The notes below the pieces were generated by a model. The model worked only from the letters and a program-made list of their open reading frames with translations, had not been told where the DNA came from and did no database searches. Of a DNA stretch of 5,659 nucleotides, positions 1 through 5,659 are shown piece by piece (within the stretch, counting starts at the first letter, position 1; each line of letters begins with the position of its first letter). A program made the translations under genes and the position numbers. The stretch is from Thermoanaerobacteraceae bacterium (GTDB lineage: Bacteria > Bacillota > Desulfotomaculia > Desulfotomaculales > Ammonificaceae): assembly GCA_030016455.1 (NCBI GenBank), contig JASEJH010000118.1:1-5659 (forward strand). Reading direction: 5' to 3'.

Positions 1-2
1 CC

Positions 3-3000
3 ACGGCGGCTGCGCCACCGGATAGGGAGGCACTTCGCCGGGCGGTAGAGGCGCCCGTGCCGGAGACCGTAGCGGAAATGCTGGCCAGCCCTTTAACGGC
101 ATGGGTTGAGCAAACCTTTGGGTTGGGAGAGGAGCCCGGCGGGAATCTCCGCCGGGTAAAACCGCTTACGCTGACGGAAGGGGCGCAAAGGTTGGCGCGG
201 GATACCGGTTTAGGTGTAGAAGTGTGCCTCGGTCGACTGCAAGAAATACTTCTCAAAGGCAGTCAACTGAGGCTTCCGGACGGTAACCCTCTTTTTGCAC
301 TCAAGCTCCACCAGTTTATCAGCCAGGGCCGGGCTGTTTACGCCACGCTTGAGCCTCCTCCGGCGCGCTCCTTGACCCTGGAGGGGCAGTACTACGCGCC
401 AGAGGAAGGAAAAGCTGGCGGAGGAAAGGGGCGGGTTCTCTACCCCTTAGAATTTTGCCGGGTATGCGGGCGGGAGTATTATGTTGTTTGGAAGGACGAG
501 GATAACCAACGGTTGCTGCCGCGAGAACATGAGAGTGATCTCCCTGTAGACGTCGAGGCCACAGCCGGTTATTTAGCCTTGGTTGACGAAAGCACTGCCT
601 GGAGCCTGGAGCACATCCCGCCGGAGTGGCTTGACGCGAAGGGCAAGGTCAAAAAGGACTACCGAAAATATATTCCCCAGGAAGTGTGGGTCCAGTCCGA
701 TGGGTCCATCCGCCAGAAACAAGCTGAGGGAGCGGTAAAGGCTTGGTTTCTGCCCGCGCCTTTTATGCTCTGCCTTAGCTGCGGTGAGTTTTACTCCGGC
801 AGGGACAAAAACGAGTTCCGCAAATTAGCCCGCCTATCGAGCGAAGGGCGCAGCAGTGCCACCACGGTGCTTTCACTGTCGGCACTGCTTCACGCGCCGG
901 AAGCGGGAATTGCCGAAGAAGCGCAAAAGGTGTTGAGTTTCACCGACAACCGTCAGGATGCTTCCCTGCAAGCGGGCCACTTTAACGATTTTGTGCGGGT
1001 TTCGCTGCTTCGGGCGGCGCTGTTGGCGGCGCTTGAGCGGTACGGGGAATTGCGCTACGACGTGGTTGCCGGGAAGGTGCTCGAATTTACCGGTCTCACG
1101 CTGCGTGACGTCGCCGCTAACCCGGAGCTTGATCCTGCCACCCCCCAGGGGAAAAGGGTCTGGGCAACCTTCCGGGACTTATTGGAGTACCGGCTTTACG
1201 AAGACCTGCAGCGCGGCTGGCGCGTGGTCCAGCCCAACCTCGAGCAGTGCGGGCTCCTCCAGATTGACTACCTCGGGCTGAAGGAGCTGTGCGAAGACCA
1301 GTCGAAGTGGGAAGGTTTTCTTCCGTTTGCCAGCCTGTCTGCCGAAAAACGCTACGAGATCCTCAAGGTTTTCCTCAACCATTTCCGGAGGAAGTTGGCC
1401 ATCAACGCCTCCTGTCTCCGGGAAACCGAGCAGCAGCAGCTTCAGAAGCGGGTAGAGCAGGAGATTGCCGAGCGGTGGCGCTTTGAAGAGAAACGGCTTT
1501 GGTCGGCCCAGCGCTTCTTGCTTTCGCCGGTCAGCTCCGGCCGGGAGGTAAGCGGTCTGAGCCTCGGGGAAAGGAGCGTGATCGGGCGTTACCTCTGCAG
1601 GGAACTGGACCTTTCGCCGAGGGCCTACTGGGATTGTGTCCACCGGCTGGTGGATCTGCTTTGCACCCAAGGGTTGCTCCGGCGAGGCGCCGAGAGCGGT
1701 GTAGATTTTGTCCAGTTAGAGGCGGCGGCGATAATTTGGCGGTTGGGGGATGGAAGCCCTCTGCCACCGGACCCCGTCTATTCCCGGCGGGTAGAAAGTC
1801 CGGTTTACCTCGCGGTCCAGCGCCAAACGAACGAGTTCTTCCGGGAATTCTACCGGACCGCTGCCCGCCGGTTACAGCATATGGAGGGCAGGGAGCATAC
1901 GGCGCAGATTTCTTACGAAAAAAGGCAGGAGCGGGAGAATCGTTTTCGCAACGGTACCTTACCTTGCCTCTTTTGCTCACCGACGATGGAGCTCGGGATT
2001 GATATCGCTGACCTGCAAATCGTGCATCTGCGGAATGTGCCGCCGACCCCGGCAAATTATGCCCAGCGCAGCGGGCGCGCCGGTCGCCGCGGCGACCCGG
2101 CCTTAGTTTTGACCTACTGCGCGGCCCGCAGCGGCCACGACCAATATTTCTTCCGGCGGCGGGAGGCGATGGTGGCTGGGGCCGTCAAAAGCCCCCAGCT
2201 CGACTTAGGGAACGAGGACCTGGTTAGGGCGCACGTCCACGCCGTCTGGCTGGCCAAAACCGGACGCCCTCTCGGCAGGTCTATCGCTGATCTTGTGGAA
2301 ACTGAGATCGAGGGTTTTCCACTTAAGGAAGAGGTTCGGGCGCAGATCAACCTTTCGGAGGCGCGGCTCAAAGAGTGCCTGCAAGAAGCCCAGGCTGTTT
2401 TGCGGGCCTGCGAGCCTGATATAGCTACTGGAGGCTGGTACGCCGACGAGTGGCTGGAGACCCTCTTGCGGAACGCGCCGCAGGAGTTCGACCGGGCCTT
2501 TGACCGCTGGCGCGAGCTTTACCGGGCGGCGCAGGCCCAGTTGCAGGAGGCGCACAACCTACTCTATCGCTCCCGCAAAAGGGAAGAGCAAAAACAGGCG
2601 GAGCAGCAGCAAAAGGAGGCCCTGCGGCAGCTAAATCTGCTTCGCAACGAGACCCAGCGGGAGGAATCAGATTTCTATCCCTACCGGTACCTGGCCTGCG
2701 AAGGATTTCTACCCGGATACAACTTCCCGCGCCTGCCGTTGCGGGCCTTCGTCCCCCGCGAGGAGGGGGAGTTTATCAACCGCCCCCGTTTCTTGGCGCT
2801 TGCCGAGTTCGGCCCCCGCAACATTATCTACCATGAAGGCGCAAAATACGAGGCTTATTCCCTCATCGCCCCGCCGGGGGGCTTAGAGCAGCGCCGCTTG
2901 CGGGCTAAGCTCTGCAACGTTTGCGGTTATTTCCACAAAGACGATGAGGGGATAGACCTGTGCGAGAATTGTGGCTCCCGGTTGGACGCAGCAAATAGCG

Positions 3001-4163
3001 AGATCGTGCCCCTTTTGGAAATGGCGAATGTCAAGACTTGGCGGCGGGAGCGGATCACCTGCGACGAGGAGGAGCGCCGCCGAGAAGGATATAAACTCAC
3101 CTCTCACTTCCGGTTTGCCTCTTTGCCCGGCGGGCGGAAGCGCATTCACGAAGCGGAGGTCTGTGACGAGAACAGAACTCCGGTGCTGAAACTCACCTAT
3201 GGGCCGTCGGCTACCCTCTTCCGGATCAACCACGGCTGGCGGAGCCGGCGGGAGGAAGGGTTCTTGATTGATCTGGCCACTGGAAGGTGGCTTAGCGCCC
3301 GTGATACGGCCGAGGCGGATGAGGAGCCACCTGCTTCGTCTTCCAGCCAGCCGGAGCGGGTGCGGCTCTTTGTTCACGACACGCGGAACATCCTGCTAAT
3401 TTCTTTTCTCGAACCGGCGTGGCAAAACAAGGAAGACTTCGCGGCCACTCTCCAATATGCCTTGCAGCGTGGCATCGAAACGACCTTCCAGGTCGAAGAG
3501 TCCGAACTTGCCTCGGAGCGTATCGGCACGGGGGGAAAGCGCGCCATCCTCTTCTGGGAGGCGGCTGAAGGCGGTGCCGGTGTGTTACGCCGGCTGGTCG
3601 AGGAGCGCGATGCTTTCTCCCAGGTGGCCAGAGCAGCGCTCGAGCGGTGCCACTTCACGCCTGGCACAGAAATGGATGAAACCTGCTCCCGTGCCTGCTA
3701 CGAATGTCTGCTTTCTTATACCAACCAGCTGGACCACCAGCGCCTCAACCGCCACCTAATAAAAGAGGCTTTAGATAGGCTTTCCAGAAGCGTGACGCTG
3801 GCCAAGAGTAAGGGCAGAACTTATGAAGAGCACTACCGTTGGCTTCGGTCGCTTACCGACTCCCGTTCGGAATTGGAGCGGCGCTTTATAGATCATCTCT
3901 TCCAGACCAAGCGCCGCCTGCCGGATGATGCCCAAAGGGAACTGGCTGATTATCCGGCCATCCCCGACTTCTTTTACGAGCCCAACGTTTGCGTCTATTG
4001 CGATGGCGCGGTGCACGACCAGCGAGAGCAGCGGCAAAAAGACGAAACCGCGCGCCGCGAGCTGAAGGAGCTTGGCTACCGGGTAGTGGTAATCCGGTAT
4101 GACCAAGAAATAGAGGCGCAGCTTCAGCGTTACCCCGATATTTTTGGCGAAAGGAGGGACTGA
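3..4163 (+). CDS. Giant SF2 helicase with DUF1998/MZB domain and C-terminal Vsr-like nuclease fold (5' partial)
   Basis: The frame is open to the left edge, so GTG at nt 57 is an internal valine and not a convincing start. No Walker A or DEAD/DEAH box is present; the first RecA lobe must lie upstream. Residue numbers here count from the codon at nt 57. Seen in order: two CxxC pairs (C134/C137, C239/C242), probably a zinc module inserted before the second lobe; helicase motif IV-like FTDNRQDAS (about 295-303); motif V SPTMELGIDI (641-650); motif VI QRSGRAGRRG (670-679); a charged Gln/Glu/Lys coiled-coil-like stretch (829-872); a CxxC-x12-CxxC zinc ribbon (953-972); DUF1998 with EGGAG (1171-1175) and C1210-x3-C-x2-C1217; and a Vsr-like nuclease fold (about 1270-1362). 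It probably translocates on DNA in a phage-defence complex. Its motifs differ from DISARM DrmA as I recall it, and the layout also recalls Druantia DruE. The helicase call is firm; the system assignment is inference. Confidence 0.9.
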   Translation, partial: TAAAPPDREALRRAVEAPVPETVAEMLASPLTAWVEQTFGLGEEPGGNLRRVKPLTLTEGAQRLARDTGLGVEVCLGRLQEILLKGSQLRLPDGNPLFALKLHQFISQGRAVYATLEPPPARSLTLEGQYYAPEEGKAGGGKGRVLYPLEFCRVCGREYYVVWKDEDNQRLLPREHESDLPVDVEATAGYLALVDESTAWSLEHIPPEWLDAKGKVKKDYRKYIPQEVWVQSDGSIRQKQAEGAVKAWFLPAPFMLCLSCGEFYSGRDKNEFRKLARLSSEGRSSATTVLSLSALLHAPEAGIAEEAQKVLSFTDNRQDASLQAGHFNDFVRVSLLRAALLAALERYGELRYDVVAGKVLEFTGLTLRDVAANPELDPATPQGKRVWATFRDLLEYRLYEDLQRGWRVVQPNLEQCGLLQIDYLGLKELCEDQSKWEGFLPFASLSAEKRYEILKVFLNHFRRKLAINASCLRETEQQQLQKRVEQEIAERWRFEEKRLWSAQRFLLSPVSSGREVSGLSLGERSVIGRYLCRELDLSPRAYWDCVHRLVDLLCTQGLLRRGAESGVDFVQLEAAAIIWRLGDGSPLPPDPVYSRRVESPVYLAVQRQTNEFFREFYRTAARRLQHMEGREHTAQISYEKRQERENRFRNGTLPCLFCSPTMELGIDIADLQIVHLRNVPPTPANYAQRSGRAGRRGDPALVLTYCAARSGHDQYFFRRREAMVAGAVKSPQLDLGNEDLVRAHVHAVWLAKTGRPLGRSIADLVETEIEGFPLKEEVRAQINLSEARLKECLQEAQAVLRACEPDIATGGWYADEWLETLLRNAPQEFDRAFDRWRELYRAAQAQLQEAHNLLYRSRKREEQKQAEQQQKEALRQLNLLRNETQREESDFYPYRYLACEGFLPGYNFPRLPLRAFVPREEGEFINRPRFLALAEFGPRNIIYHEGAKYEAYSLIAPPGGLEQRRLRAKLCNVCGYFHKDDEGIDLCENCGSRLDAANSEIVPLLEMANVKTWRRERITCDEEERRREGYKLTSHFRFASLPGGRKRIHEAEVCDENRTPVLKLTYGPSATLFRINHGWRSRREEGFLIDLATGRWLSARDTAEADEEPPASSSSQPERVRLFVHDTRNILLISFLEPAWQNKEDFAATLQYALQRGIETTFQVEESELASERIGTGGKRAILFWEAAEGGAGVLRRLVEERDAFSQVARAALERCHFTPGTEMDETCSRACYECLLSYTNQLDHQRLNRHLIKEALDRLSRSVTLAKSKGRTYEEHYRWLRSLTDSRSELERRFIDHLFQTKRRLPDDAQRELADYPAIPDFFYEPNVCVYCDGAVHDQREQRQKDETARRELKELGYRVVVIRYDQEIEAQLQRYPDIFGERRD
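3360..3722 (+). other. DUF1998 / MrfA-type zinc-binding domain within the giant helicase
   Basis: This segment (residues about 1102-1222 counting from nt 57) begins with a beta-rich VRLFVHDTRNILLI strand. It contains the typical DUF1998 glycine signature EGGAGV and ends in a cysteine cluster, CSRACYEC, with a further cysteine (C1198) that could be the fourth zinc ligand. DUF1998 occurs in the DNA-repair helicase MrfA/YprA, in DISARM DrmB and in Druantia DruE. It marks this protein as belonging to that group and not to ordinary DEAD-box RNA helicases. An acidic, Ser-rich linker (about nt 3300-3357) separates it from the preceding part. Confidence 0.75.
3864..4145 (+). other. C-terminal Vsr/DUF559-like nuclease-fold domain of the giant helicase
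   Basis: The last ~95 residues read like a very-short-patch-repair (Vsr) or DUF559 type PD-(D/E)xK-related fold. There is an initial acidic helix SELERRFIDHL, then PDFFY, the strand VCVYCDG followed by AVHD, then a charged helix with D1329, and a closing strand GYRVVVIRYD. Candidate catalytic residues are E1272 or E1274, D1304, D1316 and H1320 (numbering from nt 57). In DUF559 proteins the usual strand is IEVDG; here the Glu position is Tyr. That resembles Vsr, where the strand precedes HG and a conserved His. Fold assignment is by pattern only; whether it cuts DNA is unknown. Confidence 0.65.
4151..4157 (+). promoter_or_regulatory. Shine-Dalgarno sequence for the SNF2 gene
   Basis: AAGGAGG is a near-perfect anti-16S match placed inside the last codons of the giant helicase. 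It lies 12 nt before GTG 4170, the start that gives the SNF2 protein, and 5 nt before ATG 4163, which overlaps the upstream stop (TGATG) but opens only a 37-codon frame. The tight packing supports translational coupling of the two genes. Confidence 0.75.
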
Positions 4164-4169
4164 TGCCCG

Positions 4170-5659
4170 GTGTCTCTCTTCAGCGTCGGCAACATCGTCC
4201 GGTGCCGGGAGCGAGAGTGGGTGATCCTTCCGTCGCCCAGCCCCGAAATTTTACTTCTCAGGCCATTAACTGGTAGTGAAGAGGAAGAATGCGGCATTTA
4301 CCTGCCGCTGGCGCGGTTGGGCCTAGACCGGGTCGAACCGGCCAGCTTCCCTCTTCCTTCGCCGGATGAGGTTAGCGACGCTGTAGGCGTCGAGTTGCTC
4401 TACAACGCCGCCCGCCTCTCCCTGCGCGACGGTGCCGGACCCTTCCGGTCGCTGGGCCGTATCTCGGTTCGGCCCCGCGCCTACCAGTTTGTGCCTCTGC
4501 TGATGGCGCTGCGGCTTCATCCTGTACGGCTGCTGATCGCTGATGACGTCGGTGTGGGCAAAACGATTGAGGCCCTGCTTATCGCCCGCGAACTGCTCGA
4601 CCGCGGCGAGATCCGCCGGGTTTGCGTCCTCTGCCCCCCATACCTCTGTGAGCAATGGGAACAAGAACTGCGCGAAAAATTCCACATCGAAGCAGTGGTG
4701 GTGCGTTCCGGTACCGTCAGCCGCCTGGAGCGCGACCTGCCCCCGGGGGACCACAGCATCTTCGGGGAGCATTACCCCCACCTGGTCGTGAGCATAGATT
4801 ATGTCAAATCTGAACGACACCGGGATAACTTCCTTTACCACTGCCCTGACTTCGTCATCGTAGACGAGGCCCACGGTGCGGCCCGGCCCGGTGGGGCATC
4901 CCGGGCGCAGCAGCAACGCCACGACCTTTTGTGCCGCCTTGCCGAAAAGCCGGGACGTCATCTGATTCTGCTCACTGCCACGCCGCACAGCGGGATTGAA
5001 GAATCTTTTCTTTCCCTGTTAGCTCTGCTCAACCCCAAATTCGCGCGCTTCGATATGCAGCGGCTTGAAGAAGGGGAGCGAGTTGAGTTGGCCCGCCACT
5101 TTGTCCAGCGGCGGCGGCCCGACATCGCCCGGTGGCTGGGCGAAGAGACGCCTTTCCCCGCCCGGGAGTCTGTTGACGAGACCTATAACCTCTCGCCAAG
5201 GTACTATGAACTTTTCGAAAAAGTATACCAATTCGGCAGGGAGCTGGTGCGGACCGGCGCGACGCTTGCCAAGTCGCGCCAGCGCCTCCGTTACTGGGCG
5301 GCCCTCTCCCTTTTGCGTTGTGTGATGTCCAGCCCGGCTGCCGCTTCAGCCGCCCTGCGGGAGCGGGCGCGCAAAGAGGGCGGCAGCGTGGAAGAAGAGC
5401 TGGTTGACGAGCTCTTTGCGCCCTCGGTTTACGATCCGACCGATACCGAGCCCACCGACCATGAACCGGCGTACGCCATCGAAGAGAGTGAGGCCGACCT
5501 CGGGGAAACCGGTCGCCGGCAGCTCCGCCGTTTTGCCCAAATGGCGGAGGAGCTTGCCGGCAGCGACGCGGACACGAAGGTGGTCCGGTGTGCGGAGATA
5601 GTGGCGGCGCTTCTTCAGGAGGGCTACCACCCGATCGTCTGGTGCCGCTACATCGCCAC
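4170..5659 (+). CDS. drmD: DrmD-like SNF2 helicase, DISARM-type (3' partial)
   Basis: A SNF2-family ATPase expected to translocate on double-stranded DNA; in class 1 DISARM, DrmD is the SNF2 helicase of the anti-phage complex. I translated the frame by hand: 496 codons without a stop, running off the right edge. Residues 3-20 (LFSVGNIVRCREREWVIL) form the family's N-terminal entry strand, so GTG 4170 is the start; no upstream start remains after the previous TGA. AGPFRSLGRI (89-98) leads to the Q-motif region RPRAYQFVPLL. Motif I is DDVGVGKT (125-132), motif Ia CPPYLCEQW (155-163), motif II DEAH (232-235) and motif III TATPHSG (269-275). An acidic linker (about 404-447) precedes the second RecA lobe, which begins near residue 470; motifs V and VI lie beyond the window. 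About half the protein is present if it has the usual ~1,000 residues. It is probably co-transcribed with the giant helicase, 6 nt upstream. The drmD symbol rests on similarity recalled from memory; the neighbouring gene is not canonical DISARM. Confidence 0.88.
   Translation, partial: MSLFSVGNIVRCREREWVILPSPSPEILLLRPLTGSEEEECGIYLPLARLGLDRVEPASFPLPSPDEVSDAVGVELLYNAARLSLRDGAGPFRSLGRISVRPRAYQFVPLLMALRLHPVRLLIADDVGVGKTIEALLIARELLDRGEIRRVCVLCPPYLCEQWEQELREKFHIEAVVVRSGTVSRLERDLPPGDHSIFGEHYPHLVVSIDYVKSERHRDNFLYHCPDFVIVDEAHGAARPGGASRAQQQRHDLLCRLAEKPGRHLILLTATPHSGIEESFLSLLALLNPKFARFDMQRLEEGERVELARHFVQRRRPDIARWLGEETPFPARESVDETYNLSPRYYELFEKVYQFGRELVRTGATLAKSRQRLRYWAALSLLRCVMSSPAAASAALRERARKEGGSVEEELVDELFAPSVYDPTDTEPTDHEPAYAIEESEADLGETGRRQLRRFAQMAEELAGSDADTKVVRCAEIVAALLQEGYHPIVWCRYIA

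Noticed and set aside
57..59. GTG as the true start of gene 1
   Set aside because: The frame is open for 18 whole codons upstream to the window edge, no SD precedes it, and the protein would lack the Walker A and DEAD/DEAH lobe its other motifs require.
1179..2055. Overlapping reverse and alternative plus-strand frames of 160-175 codons
   Set aside because: All fall inside the helicase gene, and their translations are low-complexity Pro/Arg/Gly-rich shadow sequence without motifs.
1430..2615. CAG/CAGCAGCAG-like short repeats as a repeat element
   Set aside because: These are brief runs of Gln codons in charged helical stretches of the helicase, not a tandem repeat array.
4163..4276. 37-codon plus-strand ORF from ATG 4163 as a real small gene
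   Set aside because: It overlaps the conserved N-terminus of the SNF2 protein in another frame and its Arg/Pro/Gln-rich product looks like an out-of-frame reading; kept only as a start-site question.
4864..4910. GC-rich palindrome-like runs (gcccggcccggtggggc) as a terminator
   Set aside because: They lie inside the SNF2 coding sequence next to the DEAH box, with no T-run following.
4323..4988. Reverse-strand open frame of 221 codons
   Set aside because: It lies fully antisense to the SNF2 helicase, where motifs I to III are read on the plus strand. Long antisense frames are expected in GC-rich coding DNA, and its translation shows no recognisable domain.

Overview
The window holds two large co-directional plus-strand genes, each cut by a window edge, and essentially nothing else. 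The first whole codon of gene 1 is at nt 3 and it ends at nt 4163. It is the C-terminal part of a giant superfamily 2 (SF2) helicase carrying zinc-binding cysteine clusters, a DUF1998/MZB-type domain and a C-terminal Vsr-like nuclease fold. Gene 2 starts six bases later, at GTG 4170, and runs off the right edge. It is the N-terminal part of a SNF2-family helicase that closely resembles DrmD of class 1 DISARM anti-phage systems.

Organism: the sequence is GC-rich (roughly 60% by eye), with a GC-rich third codon position, tightly packed genes, a strong AAGGAGG ribosome-binding site and proteins rich in Arg, Glu and Leu. This fits a bacterium, possibly a GC-rich, perhaps thermophilic Firmicute. 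That is a weak inference, because no taxonomic marker gene is present and such defence genes move horizontally.

Layout: nt 1-4163 is the helicase-DUF1998-nuclease gene, whose N-terminal ATPase lobe (Walker A and DEAD/DEAH box) lies upstream of the window. Nt 4151-4157 is the Shine-Dalgarno sequence for gene 2, inside the end of gene 1. Nt 4170-5659 is the SNF2 gene, which contains motifs I, II and III and stops at the start of its second RecA lobe. There is no intergenic region, RNA gene, mobile element, repeat array or CRISPR.

How they may work together: two different DNA translocases in one transcriptional unit, one with a fused nuclease-like domain, look like the core of an anti-phage system related to DISARM. 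It is not textbook DISARM. There, the helicase (DrmA) and the DUF1998 protein (DrmB) are separate and the nuclease candidate is a phospholipase-D protein (DrmC). Here helicase, DUF1998 and a Vsr-like nuclease fold share one chain. The flanks should decide whether a methyltransferase, PLD protein or other partner completes the system.
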